Assembly: GCA_018817425.1 (NCBI GenBank) | Contig: JAHITX010000129.1 | Location: forward strand, 1-52,894 | Length of the DNA: 52,894 bases | Source: Pseudomonadota bacterium | GTDB lineage: Bacteria > Desulfobacterota > Desulfobacteria > Desulfobacterales > RPRI01 | Direction of reading: 5' to 3' | Part shown: piece by piece, positions 10,126-19,388 of the stretch | How the letters are laid out: each line of letters begins with the position of its first letter | Numbering within the stretch: the stretch's first letter is position 1 | Translations under genes and position numbers: made by a program | The notes under the pieces: model-generated | What the model was told of the DNA's origin: nothing | The model's database searches: none | Seen by the model: the letters and a program-made list of their open reading frames with translations, nothing else

Positions 10126-10225
10126 AGGATTCAAGGATTCAAGGATTCCAGGGGTCAAGGGTTCAAGTGAAAAACAACTTACATCCCACTTGAACCCTCG
10201 AATCCTCGACCCCTTGAACCCTTTT
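10126..10225. repeat. GGTTCAAGG-type palindromic repeat downstream of leuC
   Basis: Second copy of the element seen at 8695. The left arm has three AGGATTCA units, then CAGGGGTCAAGGGTTCAAGTG. The right arm complements it, beginning AAAAGGGTTCAAGGGGTC. The arms are separated by about 20 bases. Together the two copies bracket leuC and separate it from leuD. Confidence 0.7.
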
Positions 10226-10301
10226 AAATCATAAATAAGACTTTCCCCAAGGCTGAATATTTATCTTATAAACCTATAAAAATAAAGAGCATATAATAGC
10301 T

Positions 10302-10826
10302 ATGAAAAATTTTTCAGGAAAAGTACTTTTTCTTAACAGAGCAGATATCAACACAGATGAAATTATTCCGGCAAGATATCTTACCGAAAACACCAAAGAA
10401 GCTTTAAAGCCATATCTTCTTGAAGATATGAATCTGGAAGGTTTTGACAATAAGAAAGATATTGAAGGCAAAGCAGTAATAATCACAAGAGATAATTTCG
10501 GCTGCGGATCATCCAGAGAGCATGCCCCCTGGGCATTTGAAGTAAATGATATCAATCTTGTTATAGCCCCAAGTTTTGCAAGAATCTTTAAAAGAAATAT
10601 GTTTAATTGCGGTATGATGGCTGTTGAGCTTCCGGCTGAAACCATAGAAAAAATATTTTCAGTTTTCTCAAATCAAAATACTGATCTTGAAACAGTATTT
10701 AACGACGGTTCCTTTATCTTAAAAGCCGGTGATACCAAAGAATCATTTGAATTCAAGATTTCCGAATTCGACAAAGCGCTTGTTGAAGCTGGCGGATGGG
10801 TGGATTACGCCGATTGCAAATATTGA
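10302..10826 (+). CDS. leuD: 3-isopropylmalate dehydratase-family small subunit (LeuD type)
   Basis: A 174-residue aconitase swivel-domain protein. Its N-terminus has DINTDEIIPARYL and residues 67-75 are GCGSSREHA, the substrate-binding loop of LeuD. It pairs with the large subunit encoded 200 bp upstream to form the active hydro-lyase. The length fits archaeal-type LeuD/HacB/DmdB proteins. The gap containing a hairpin and a repeat is larger than usual for leuCD. The ribosome site before ATG 10302 is weak (AAAGAG further upstream). Substrate assignment rests on the large subunit. Confidence 0.87.
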   Translation: MKNFSGKVLFLNRADINTDEIIPARYLTENTKEALKPYLLEDMNLEGFDNKKDIEGKAVIITRDNFGCGSSREHAPWAFEVNDINLVIAPSFARIFKRNMFNCGMMAVELPAETIEKIFSVFSNQNTDLETVFNDGSFILKAGDTKESFEFKISEFDKALVEAGGWVDYADCKY

Positions 10827-10981
10827 TGTATTCGGAAAAAGTAAATTTATGCCATAGGCAAAAGTTAATCCTTGAAGTTATTTGCGATTATTATGCTTTT
10901 TTTAAAAAGATCTTTGTAAGCTCTTAAAATAAGTTGTGTGTTTTTAAGCTATAAATTTATGCTTCCACTGGAGATGAATGC

Positions 10982-11776
10982 GTGAATGAAAGACTGGCGA
11001 CATTAGTCTATGATAATCGGGAACAGCAGGTGTGTTGGCAGGGATATGAGCTGCTGGATAATGATGCATTTGACTCCTTCATGACGAAAAATGTAGCCGC
11101 TCGCCTAAATGATGATGAAGGTTCCATCGAATTTCAATCACACTTGCGAAGCCTTTCCTTAACCGGATTTGGAAAATCAAGCCTTGAAGCCGTATTAGAT
11201 GCCGATACCCCGGAAGAACGTGATTGGGCTGTGGGTGAAGCTTTTGCAGAAGCCTGGTTGAGTGACAAACATAAGATCATTTGGCCATGGAATATGGAGA
11301 GAGACAAACGAAATGCAAACGCCAGTCTGCCTGGGGCAGATCTTGTTGGTTTCGTTGTAAATGGCTCTGATACAAGGCTTGTACTGGGTGAAGTGAAGTC
11401 ATCCGGTCAAGATCAATATCCGCCGAATGTTTTGTATGGGCGTAGTGGTATGATTAACCAGATTGACAGATTGGCAGATGATCTCAAAACTATCCGAACA
11501 TTGCTGAGATGGCTTTTCTACCGCTGTAAGAACACAGTTTTTGAAACTTATTACAAAGCATCCGCTATTCTCTATTTTAATTCTGGTAACAAATCAGTGT
11601 CGCTTTTTGGCGTGCTGATTCGCGATACCGAAGCCAATGAGCTTGATTTAAAAAACCGTGGAAAAAATTTAGGCTATTCCCTGAATGCCCCAACCTCCTG
11701 TCATCTACTTGCGTTCTATCTGCCTTGCAAAATTGCGGAACTTCCTGAAAGAGTGAAAGGAGGTGTCGCATCATGA
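10982..11776 (+). CDS. hamA: Hachiman-like HamA nuclease (DUF1837-type), putative
   Basis: A 264-residue protein with a PD-(D/E)xK-like nuclease signature: Asp120 in PGADLVGF, then Glu137 and Lys139 in LGEVKSS. This layout, the length and the downstream helicase match the HamA (DUF1837) effectors of Hachiman and related AbpA/AbpB anti-phage pairs, where helicase sensing of damaged or foreign DNA releases the nuclease. GTG 10982 was chosen as start because GGAG lies 8 bases upstream; the nearby ATG at 10978 stops at once. It overlaps the helicase gene by 4 bp (ATGA), indicating tight coupling. Base composition is more GC-rich than the neighbouring housekeeping genes, consistent with acquisition by transfer. 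Naming as HamA is a family inference without a database search. Confidence 0.6.
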   Translation: MNERLATLVYDNREQQVCWQGYELLDNDAFDSFMTKNVAARLNDDEGSIEFQSHLRSLSLTGFGKSSLEAVLDADTPEERDWAVGEAFAEAWLSDKHKIIWPWNMERDKRNANASLPGADLVGFVVNGSDTRLVLGEVKSSGQDQYPPNVLYGRSGMINQIDRLADDLKTIRTLLRWLFYRCKNTVFETYYKASAILYFNSGNKSVSLFGVLIRDTEANELDLKNRGKNLGYSLNAPTSCHLLAFYLPCKIAELPERVKGGVAS

Positions 11777-14700
11777 ATCACTGGCTGTTAGACAATATCG
11801 GCGCCTCCCGTCTTGAGGCACTGAAACAGGCGGAACGAGTTCTAATTTATCGTGAGTTGCTGCATCATAAAATTGATGTTGACTTTGGACTGATTCAACG
11901 TACGGCAGAAGCTCTAGAACTGGCCACCCTTGATCTGATCCTTGAACGATTTGAAGAAGATGAAGAAAAAAGCAACGCTCTCAAACAGTGTGCTGCGGAT
12001 GCATTCCGACTTTATCGTATTCTCCCAGGAAGTGACAGTCCGATAGCCGATGGCATTCTGTTGTTACGGATGTGTGCGCTTGCCGTTCTTGGTGATATGG
12101 GCGCAGATGCCGCTCGCCTATTGCGTGAAATTGACTGGCCGCAATTATCTGTTGAATCTTCCGATTGGCATGACCGCACTTGGGCGGTAATTCTTGAAAC
12201 ATGGTTGAGGCTAATCCGGAAACAAGGCTGGACTGACCGTGATGCGGTATTGGAAAGCATTGCAGCTTTACGGAACGCCCAGCAGGAATTTGAAGAACAG
12301 TATCTGGAAGAGAGAGGAGGCATAGCTGCCAAGTCCATTGCACTCGAGCTAATTGGGCTGTATCATTTGGCTAAAGCAGCTGAGATTTTTGCACATTTTA
12401 TCACCGATGGTGTGGTTGACGGCAATTACCAAATCCATCAACTGCTGGAAACACATTTCGACCGAGTGTTTGCTGTATGCAAAACAACACAGTTGTTGGA
12501 ACTGGAGCCGTTAACCCGTTTGCTGTCAGCCTGCGCTTCACAGATGGTGGAAAATTCCATTTGGACAGTTACTCGTGCCGTAAACTCACGTGTAACGCAG
12601 TTTGTACGAAGTCTTGTGGATCAAGGTCGAGGCGACCGTGCCATATTTGATGTATTGCCTCCTCAGCGACGTACGCTGGCAGAAAAAGGTTTATTAGGCT
12701 CCAGCCGTCGTGCTGTGGTTGTCAGCCTGCCGACTTCAAGCGGTAAAACTCTGATTGCGCAGTTCAGAATTTTGCAGGCATTAAATCAGTTTGACTACGA
12801 ACAGGGTTGGGTGGCTTATCTTGCCCCGACACGTACTCTGGTCAATCAGATTGCCCGCCAACTGCGTCGTGATTTTGCTCCATTGGATATTCAAGTGGAA
12901 CAGGTCAGTCCTGCACTTGAGGTTGACAGCATCGAAATGGGCCTATTGCAAGAGCATGCTAGGGATCAGGCCTTCCGCGTTTTGGTGACCACTCCCGAGA
13001 AGTTGGATTTAATGTTGCGTCAGGACTGGGAAGAAAAAATTGGCAGACCGTTAACACTAGTAGTTGTTGACGAGGCACATAACATTCAAAATATTCGAAG
13101 AGGGCTAAAGCTTGAACTCCTGCTTTCAACCATAAACAAAGAGTGTCAACGTGCGCAGTTTTTATTGCTTACTCCTTTTATTGATAATGCCCGTGAAGTT
13201 GCCCGTTGGTTGGGTGGTCCAAATTCGGATGATGTAAGCCTTGCTCTTGACTGGCAGCCAAATGACCGTGTCGTTGGTGTTATCCAGGCTGAAAAAGGTA
13301 AGGTTCTGAAAGGACAAAGCTTTGATTACGATTTGAATCTTGAAACTGTTCATACGACCCGAAAAACATTGTCAGTGGATGGTTTGCTTTCATTTCCTAA
13401 ATCAGAGGAAATCGCAAAAACATATAGAGAAGTAACCAATCAGAGCACAATGGCCGCAGTCACGGCCCAACATCTTCAAGAACGCGGTCCGGTAATTGTA
13501 ATGCATACCCGCCCGGACTGGGTATGGTCGTTAGCAGAAAAATTAAAAATAGAGAAAAATATATGTAAAGATATCTCAGAAAATATCAGCCTCGTTCAGG
13601 ATTTTCTGACATTGGAATTTGGCAAAGATTTCCCATTAGTTGAGCTTCTCAATTACGGAATCGGAGTTCACCATGCGGGACTTTCTGATGACGTTCGTTT
13701 CCTTATGGAATGGCTGTTTGAAGAAAATGAACTAAAGTTTCTTGTGGCTACCACCACTATTGCGCAAGGTGTTAATTTTCCGGTTACCGGTGTGGTCATG
13801 GCTTCGCATCAGTATCCGTATGGTGAGGATATGCCTCCTGAGGATTTCTGGAATATTGCCGGTCGAGCAGGTCGTGTCGGTCAAGGAAGTCTCGGGGTTA
13901 TTGCGCTTGTGGCTGACACCAATGTAAAAGCTGAAACACTTAAAAAATTCATTAATAAGCAATCTGGTGATCTAAATTCTGCGTTATTGAAATTAGCAAC
14001 AGAAGCGGGTGATTTTCTGACTGATCTCGGTGGTATTGTTTATAAAATCCCAGAATGGTCGAGTTTTTTACAGTATCTGGCACACACCTATCGCCAGATG
14101 GGCCAACCAGAGACCTTTATTGAGCAGGTTGAACAGGTTTTACGAGGTACACTAGGCTTTGAAAAGCTTCGGGCTCACGATTCAACATTAGCGAATAAAC
14201 TATTAAGTGGCATTCAGACCTACACAGATTATCTGAAGCTCCCGAACCAGCCTCTTAAACTAGTGGATAGCACTGGGTTTTCGTTGCAGAGCATTAAAAC
14301 GGTGTTGAAACATAAGGGGAGTATCGATAGCTCTTCCTGGGATTCAGAGAATCTGTTTGAAACCGGAGGCAACACCCTTGAAGATATGATGGGAGTTCTA
14401 CTTCGTGTTCCTGAACTTAGGGAGAATCTTGAAGCAGCAACAGGTGGCAAATCTCCTGATGGTAACAAACTTGCGCTCATCATAAAAGATTGGGTGAACG
14501 GAAAGTCAATAGCGGATATCGCCAGCCTCCATTTTGACGGGAATATGACCAAATGCGGGCAGAATTTATTTGGGAAGTTAACACAAACTGCCTCTTGGGG
14601 CCTGGGCGCATTATTGTCCATTACCACAGGCGATTTACCGGAGGAACAATATAAACAGCTGAGCAATCTACCTTCCCGAGCGTTTTACGGGGTCAACGAT

Positions 14701-14910
14701 GACTCAGCCATCGTGTTAAGGCTTTTAGGTATTCCAAGAACAGCTGCGATGCTGTTAGCAAACTCAATGAGTGGTATTCTTAACCAACCTTTGCCGCAAG
14801 TTAGAAATGTTCTCAGAAACCTTCCAGATCAACGATGGACTGAGGCGCTTGGAGAAAACGCGATAGTTTACAAAAAGATCTGGCATATACTGGAGGGTAT
14901 TGAAGTATGA
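11773..14910 (+). CDS. hamB: Hachiman-like HamB helicase (Ski2-like SF2), putative
   Basis: A 1045-residue protein. The first 300 residues are helical with no recognised domain. Then come motif I PTSSGKT (320-326), DEAH in VVVDEAHNIQN (433-436), GVHHAGL (about 631-637), a motif V-like TIAQGVNFP and motif VI GRAGRVGQG (from 697). HHAG and GRAGR are typical of the Ski2/Hel308/Brr2 branch of SF2. In Hachiman the helicase partner holds the nuclease in check and scans DNA. Strong GGAGG precedes ATG 11773, which overlaps the stop of the nuclease gene. A C-terminal region of about 300 residues follows the helicase core. A terminator follows. Alternatives are AbpB-type or other two-gene helicase-nuclease defence systems. 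Confidence 0.65.
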   Translation: MNHWLLDNIGASRLEALKQAERVLIYRELLHHKIDVDFGLIQRTAEALELATLDLILERFEEDEEKSNALKQCAADAFRLYRILPGSDSPIADGILLLRMCALAVLGDMGADAARLLREIDWPQLSVESSDWHDRTWAVILETWLRLIRKQGWTDRDAVLESIAALRNAQQEFEEQYLEERGGIAAKSIALELIGLYHLAKAAEIFAHFITDGVVDGNYQIHQLLETHFDRVFAVCKTTQLLELEPLTRLLSACASQMVENSIWTVTRAVNSRVTQFVRSLVDQGRGDRAIFDVLPPQRRTLAEKGLLGSSRRAVVVSLPTSSGKTLIAQFRILQALNQFDYEQGWVAYLAPTRTLVNQIARQLRRDFAPLDIQVEQVSPALEVDSIEMGLLQEHARDQAFRVLVTTPEKLDLMLRQDWEEKIGRPLTLVVVDEAHNIQNIRRGLKLELLLSTINKECQRAQFLLLTPFIDNAREVARWLGGPNSDDVSLALDWQPNDRVVGVIQAEKGKVLKGQSFDYDLNLETVHTTRKTLSVDGLLSFPKSEEIAKTYREVTNQSTMAAVTAQHLQERGPVIVMHTRPDWVWSLAEKLKIEKNICKDISENISLVQDFLTLEFGKDFPLVELLNYGIGVHHAGLSDDVRFLMEWLFEENELKFLVATTTIAQGVNFPVTGVVMASHQYPYGEDMPPEDFWNIAGRAGRVGQGSLGVIALVADTNVKAETLKKFINKQSGDLNSALLKLATEAGDFLTDLGGIVYKIPEWSSFLQYLAHTYRQMGQPETFIEQVEQVLRGTLGFEKLRAHDSTLANKLLSGIQTYTDYLKLPNQPLKLVDSTGFSLQSIKTVLKHKGSIDSSSWDSENLFETGGNTLEDMMGVLLRVPELRENLEAATGGKSPDGNKLALIIKDWVNGKSIADIASLHFDGNMTKCGQNLFGKLTQTASWGLGALLSITTGDLPEEQYKQLSNLPSRAFYGVNDDSAIVLRLLGIPRTAAMLLANSMSGILNQPLPQVRNVLRNLPDQRWTEALGENAIVYKKIWHILEGIEV

Positions 14911-15034
14911 CCTTTAAGATCCAAAACAAAATCCAGCAAGCAAAAAAGAGCCCCAAAAAGGGGGTCCGCTTTTAGCTCTTGTGAGATTAAAAAGACAACA
15001 GTATCTTACCTATTAAAAAATTCGATACGAAACG

Positions 15035-15072
15035 GCGGTTGGAGATTTTTTCTTTAACCGCTTTTATTTTTT
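15035..15072 (+). terminator. Intrinsic terminator after the defence pair
   Basis: GCGGTT and AACCGC form a stem around a 15-base loop followed by TTTTATTTTTT, about 125 bp after the helicase stop. A second, more compact hairpin lies at 14946-14980 (AAGAGC outer stem, CCCC-AAAAA-GGGG inner stem) without a T run. Together they should insulate the caspase cluster from defence-gene transcription. The remaining intergenic bases to 15240 are AT-rich. Confidence 0.6.
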
Positions 15073-15135
15073 GGCGGGAATAGGGCTATTTAAGGGATGC
15101 ATTAAACTATTAAATATATTAAACCGATATACTGA

Positions 15136-15164
15136 TTGATAATAACCGCATGCAGTTGTGCTAT
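15136..15164 (+). promoter_or_regulatory. Possible sigma-70-type promoter of the caspase cluster
   Basis: TTGATA, 17 bases, then TGCTAT, about 75 bases before the first caspase gene. The -10 box is only a partial match. No other candidate with correct spacing was noticed between the terminator and the gene. Confidence 0.3.
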
Positions 15165-15240
15165 TACAAAACAATTCATTTACAAAACTGAAGGAATTAA
15201 CTAAAAATTCAGCAAATAATATATTCTTAACAAGGGTTCT

Positions 15241-16569
15241 ATGAAAAAATCTCTGATTTTTGTTTTTATATCTGCTGTGTTTTTTTCGTGTGCCGGTCTC
15301 ACTTTGACCGGATGTATTTCTTCATTGGCGACAGCGGCATACAACGGTAAAACCGAGGCGGTGCGGGAAATGCTGAATGGCAAAAATGTAGATATAAACG
15401 AAATATACGCATGCAGCATGACAAGCCCTACAATGGGTTATACACCTCTGATGTGTGCGGTTGAAAAAGGAAACATAGAAATTGTAAAACTTTTTATAGA
15501 AAACGGTGCTGATGTTAATATAAAAAGCGGCAGAGGCACAGCCCTGCACATCGCGGTAGAGTACGGGTATCCTGACATTGTCCGGCTTTTACTGGATAAA
15601 GGCGCAGAGGTCAGCATAGTTGGAAGTCCGGGGTCGGCAGCGGATTCTCCACAAGGCACCCCATTACAGATAGCAAAAGCTAAAGGGCAGACAGTACTTG
15701 TCCGTATGCTTACCAAAGCCGAAGAAATGCAGTCAACCAAATATGACAAAGATGCATATCCGGTTAAAAGTGAAACGCCGGTATCGGAAACTGTCAAATC
15801 CGATGTTGATGAAATTCCATCCTTAAAAACCGCTACAAATAAAAAGGCTTTTGCAATTGTCATCGGCATTGAAAATTATCGCCAGAATCTTCCCAAAGCA
15901 GACTATGCGTCTCAGGATGCCCGTCTTGTTGCCGACTATCTTATAAAAGCTATGGGCTACCCTGAAGAAAATGTAATTATGCTTTTAAATGACCGGGCAA
16001 CCAATGTTGATCTGGCAAAATACTTTGAGAAATGGTTGCCGAACAATGTTGAAAAAGGCAGTACAGTTTTTGTGTATTATTCCGGACATGGAGCGCCAAA
16101 TCCCAGGACCGGTGATGCCTTTCTTGTGCCCTATGACGGCGATCCGTCTTTTATAAACCAAACAGGATATTCTTTGAAAAGGATGTATGAAGCTTTGGGC
16201 AAACTCCCGGCTAAAGACATTGTCGTTGCCCTGGATTCCTGCTTTTCCGGTGCGGGCGGAAGATCAGTTCTGGCTGAGGGTACGCGGCCACTGGTAATGA
16301 ACCTGCAAAGTTCTTTTGCGGTATCCGGAAATATTAAAATAATGGCCGCTTCTTCCGGCAATCAGATCAGTTCGACCTATAAGGAAAAAGGACACGGCCT
16401 ATTCACCTACTTTCTGCTTAAAGGGATTAAAAATGAAGATGTAATCAAGCCGGATGGTTCAATTGTTGTAGGTGACTTGTATGATTACATCAAACCCCAA
16501 GTGGAACGCATTGCCCGAAAGCAGTATAATAACGAACAGACGCCCCAACTTATCCCATCAGGGGAATAG
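15241..16569 (+). CDS. Caspase-like (C14) lipoprotein 1, ankyrin repeats at N-terminus
   Basis: A 442-residue exported lipoprotein: signal peptide with lipobox LTGC (Cys25), then three to four ankyrin repeats (about residues 32-170; for example GYTPLMCAVEKGNIEIVKLF and GTALHIAVEYG), a linker containing SDVD (187-190) and a caspase-fold peptidase from about 200. His283 (YYSGHG) and Cys334 (LDSCFSG) are the catalytic dyad, 51 residues apart. The lipobox predicts anchoring in the envelope with the protease facing the periplasm or surface. Start ATG 15241 has AAGGG 5-6 bases upstream. It is first of five co-directional genes; the next begins 11 bp later. Substrate and function are unknown; ankyrin repeats suggest a protein-binding partner. 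Confidence 0.9.
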   Translation: MKKSLIFVFISAVFFSCAGLTLTGCISSLATAAYNGKTEAVREMLNGKNVDINEIYACSMTSPTMGYTPLMCAVEKGNIEIVKLFIENGADVNIKSGRGTALHIAVEYGYPDIVRLLLDKGAEVSIVGSPGSAADSPQGTPLQIAKAKGQTVLVRMLTKAEEMQSTKYDKDAYPVKSETPVSETVKSDVDEIPSLKTATNKKAFAIVIGIENYRQNLPKADYASQDARLVADYLIKAMGYPEENVIMLLNDRATNVDLAKYFEKWLPNNVEKGSTVFVYYSGHGAPNPRTGDAFLVPYDGDPSFINQTGYSLKRMYEALGKLPAKDIVVALDSCFSGAGGRSVLAEGTRPLVMNLQSSFAVSGNIKIMAASSGNQISSTYKEKGHGLFTYFLLKGIKNEDVIKPDGSIVVGDLYDYIKPQVERIARKQYNNEQTPQLIPSGE

Positions 16570-16580
16570 GAACTTTTTGA

Positions 16581-18101
16581 ATGTATGATTCAGGAAAAGA
16601 ATATAGAGAGTTACAGGTTTTACATAAAATGATGTGTATTATGAAAAAATGGGGCGGACTTGGTATGTTTTTATTGCTGTTTTTAACTGTGGGATGTGGC
16701 CATTACGACGTCCCTCTGGTAGATGTTACAGCTGCCCCGCCTGAAATTATCCAAAAATTGCCATTGAATGCGGCGATTCTTATAAGCAACGAGATGGAAC
16801 GTTATACATTCACGGGACAAACTCCACCTGCGCAAACATTTACCTTCCCCCTGGGGCAGCTTGTTAAAAATAATATTCTTAATATGCTGTCTCCTGCGTT
16901 TAATAAGGCGATGATAGTAAAAGGCGGGCCTTATCCACAGGATATCGATGTAATCGTCATCCCAAAGGTTGATAAATTCCAGTACTGGTTTGACAATCCC
17001 AGTGTTACAACAGGAAAGATTCTTGCTAAAATATCTATCCAAATTTCTGTTTATGATATGAAAGGAATGCTCGTATGGAAAGGAAGCATAAGTTCGCCTG
17101 TAGTCCCGGAGAAAACATATCCCGCCTATAGTGGTGAGGAATTTTTTAAAGCAACCGGGAGTGTGGCGGCAGAATCAGTCATAGGTGTTTTGGGGGAAGC
17201 CGCTAAAGCAATGACATCTTCACGTGAGATTCATGCCTTTGTTTCTTCAAAAGAAGTACCAGAAACAATTGCTTCAATAACTGCTCCAAAGGAATTTTCC
17301 ATCATCAAATCCGATGTTGATGAGCCGCCGGCCATTTTAATAAAACCGGATAAAAATGCCTATGCTATCGTGATTGGTATTGAACAGTATCGTCAGCAAC
17401 TTCCCAAAGCCGACTTTGCGGCTCATGATGCAAAGATAATATCAGCGTATTTAACAAAGATGATGGGCTATCCGGAAGAAAATGTAATTACACTGATAAA
17501 CGACAGAGCACTGAAAAGCGATATGGAGAAGTATTTCGGTCGCTGGCTGAGTAATAATGTGGAAAAAAACGGCAGAGTGTTTATATACTATTCCGGCCAC
17601 GGCACACCTGATCCCAAAACCGGGGGTGCTTACCTTGTTCCATATGATGGTGATCCCTCTTTTATTGCCGAAACCGGCTATTCTTTAAAACGAATGTATG
17701 ACGCTCTGGGTAAGCTTCCGGCGAAAGAGATCATCGTTGCTCTGGATTCATGCTTTTCCGGCGCAGGCGGCAGGTCAGTGCTTGCCAAGGGAGCTCGTCC
17801 ACTGGTGATGAATCTTCAGAGCGATACGGTTTTGTCAAGAAACATGACGGTTCTATCCGCTTCGGCGGGTGACCAGATCAGCTCCACCTATGATGACAAA
17901 GGCCACGGTCTTTTTACCTACTTCCTATTGAAAGGCGTTAAAGGCGAGGCAGATCTCAATGAAGACGGCAAAATAGAGGTGGAGGAATTATATAGCTACC
18001 TGAAGCCCCAAGTACAGAAAATCGCCCGGAAACTATACAACAACGAGCAATCGCCACAGCTAATTGCGCCGAATAAAAATAAAGAAATCATTATCCGATA
18101 G
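16581..18101 (+). CDS. Caspase-like (C14) lipoprotein 2, novel N-terminal module
   Basis: A 506-residue protein if started at ATG 16581, which has AGGAA 8 bases upstream. A second in-frame ATG at 16641 opens directly into a typical lipoprotein signal (MKKWGG... to LTVGC), so the mature protein probably begins at that Cys whichever start is used. The N-terminal module of about 200 residues is unlike those of its neighbours. It vaguely recalls envelope auxiliary lipoproteins (VYDMKGMLVWKGS region), but I do not recognise the family. SDVD occurs at 244-247, then the caspase domain with His340 and Cys391. Its domain end (KGEADLNEDGKIEVEEL) differs from the other three. Gap to the next gene is 9 bp. 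Confidence 0.88.
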   Translation: MYDSGKEYRELQVLHKMMCIMKKWGGLGMFLLLFLTVGCGHYDVPLVDVTAAPPEIIQKLPLNAAILISNEMERYTFTGQTPPAQTFTFPLGQLVKNNILNMLSPAFNKAMIVKGGPYPQDIDVIVIPKVDKFQYWFDNPSVTTGKILAKISIQISVYDMKGMLVWKGSISSPVVPEKTYPAYSGEEFFKATGSVAAESVIGVLGEAAKAMTSSREIHAFVSSKEVPETIASITAPKEFSIIKSDVDEPPAILIKPDKNAYAIVIGIEQYRQQLPKADFAAHDAKIISAYLTKMMGYPEENVITLINDRALKSDMEKYFGRWLSNNVEKNGRVFIYYSGHGTPDPKTGGAYLVPYDGDPSFIAETGYSLKRMYDALGKLPAKEIIVALDSCFSGAGGRSVLAKGARPLVMNLQSDTVLSRNMTVLSASAGDQISSTYDDKGHGLFTYFLLKGVKGEADLNEDGKIEVEELYSYLKPQVQKIARKLYNNEQSPQLIAPNKNKEIIIR

Positions 18102-18110
18102 GAAACCGCC

Positions 18111-19370
18111 ATGAAAAAAATGATATTTACAGGTATCTTCCTTATACTGATGTCGATGATGCAGGGATGCGGGGCAGGGATCATACATCGGACTACGGAA
18201 AAAGACCTGCAGGCAGTTACGTTTGATGAAACAAAAAATAAAGTGACAAAGATGTTTTTTGAGGGATTTCCTTCAATAGGAGTCTATTATACGAAGGCCT
18301 CTATAAAAATAAACGAGGAAGGATTCCAAGTCACCTCTGAAGACAATACCAGTCGAGCCCTTTGCAGTTTTGAAACAGGCGGGGACCCTGTTGTGACCGA
18401 TTATGGGCCTTTGGCTGCCCTACAGTTCGCAGTGTCGATCAATGGATGCAATGCAGCGGTATGGTTTGACCAAAAAGAATCCGCCGTCATGTTCGCGCAA
18501 TTGTTATACACGCTAAAGCATAAAGCGGCTGAAGTAAAAATTGCACAGAAGCTCCCCGTTACCACTGCCACTTCAGTTGGAGATAATAAAAAGATGATCA
18601 AATCGGATGTCGATATACTTCCTGAAAAAAAATCAACGCCCAACAAGCATGCTTATGCCATCGTCATCGGGATTGAGCGATATCGCCAGCAACTTCCCAA
18701 AGCTGCGTTTGCTGAAAATGATGCCCGGATTGTATCGGCGTATCTTACCCAAGTAATGGGCTATCCGGAAGAGAATGTCGTGACGCTTTTAAATGACAGG
18801 GCGTTAAAAAGTGACATGGAAAAATATTTTGAAAAGTGGCTGAGTAATAACGTTGAAAAAGACGGCACGGTTTTTGTCTATTTCTCCGGCCACGGCGCGC
18901 CAAATCCGCGTACGGGTGATGCTTATCTGGTTCCCTATGACGGCGATCCTTCGTTTATTGATCAGACAGGTTATTCTTTGAAAAATATGTATGAAGCTTT
19001 AGGCAAGCTCCCTGCAAGAAAAATTATCGTTGCTCTGGATTCCTGCTTTTCCGGAGCCGGTGGCCGGTCTGTTCTGGCGGAAGGCGCTCGCCCACTGGTA
19101 ATGAATTTACAGAAATCTTTTAATGTGCACAAAAATATGATGATACTGGCTGCCGCTTCCGGTGATCAGATCAGTTCAACCTATAAGGCCAAAGGCCACG
19201 GCCTTTTTACCTATTTCATGCTCAAGGGAATTAAATATGAAGATGTCATCAATCCGGATGGATCAATTGAGATCACTGACTTGTACAATTACATCAAACC
19301 TCAGGTTGAGCGCATCGCGCGGAAACAATTTAACAATGAACAGACACCACAGTTGATCAGGGGAAAATAA
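18111..19370 (+). CDS. Caspase-like (C14) lipoprotein 3, novel N-terminal module
   Basis: A 419-residue exported lipoprotein with signal peptide ending MMQGC (Cys20). An unassigned module of about 125 residues follows (containing SIGVYYTKASIKINEEGFQV), then SDVD at 165-168 and a caspase domain with His261 (YFSGHG) and Cys312 (LDSCFSG). The dyad spacing of 51 residues is identical to its paralogues. AGGAAA lies 5 bases before ATG 18111. Translation is coupled to the upstream gene by a 9-bp gap. The N-terminal part has an alternating pattern compatible with a beta-sheet fold, but no family was recognised. Its catalytic domain C-terminal half resembles paralogue 1, while its first half resembles paralogue 2. 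Confidence 0.88.
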   Translation: MKKMIFTGIFLILMSMMQGCGAGIIHRTTEKDLQAVTFDETKNKVTKMFFEGFPSIGVYYTKASIKINEEGFQVTSEDNTSRALCSFETGGDPVVTDYGPLAALQFAVSINGCNAAVWFDQKESAVMFAQLLYTLKHKAAEVKIAQKLPVTTATSVGDNKKMIKSDVDILPEKKSTPNKHAYAIVIGIERYRQQLPKAAFAENDARIVSAYLTQVMGYPEENVVTLLNDRALKSDMEKYFEKWLSNNVEKDGTVFVYFSGHGAPNPRTGDAYLVPYDGDPSFIDQTGYSLKNMYEALGKLPARKIIVALDSCFSGAGGRSVLAEGARPLVMNLQKSFNVHKNMMILAAASGDQISSTYKAKGHGLFTYFMLKGIKYEDVINPDGSIEITDLYNYIKPQVERIARKQFNNEQTPQLIRGK

Positions 19371-19388
19371 GGATGAAAAAGTGACTTT

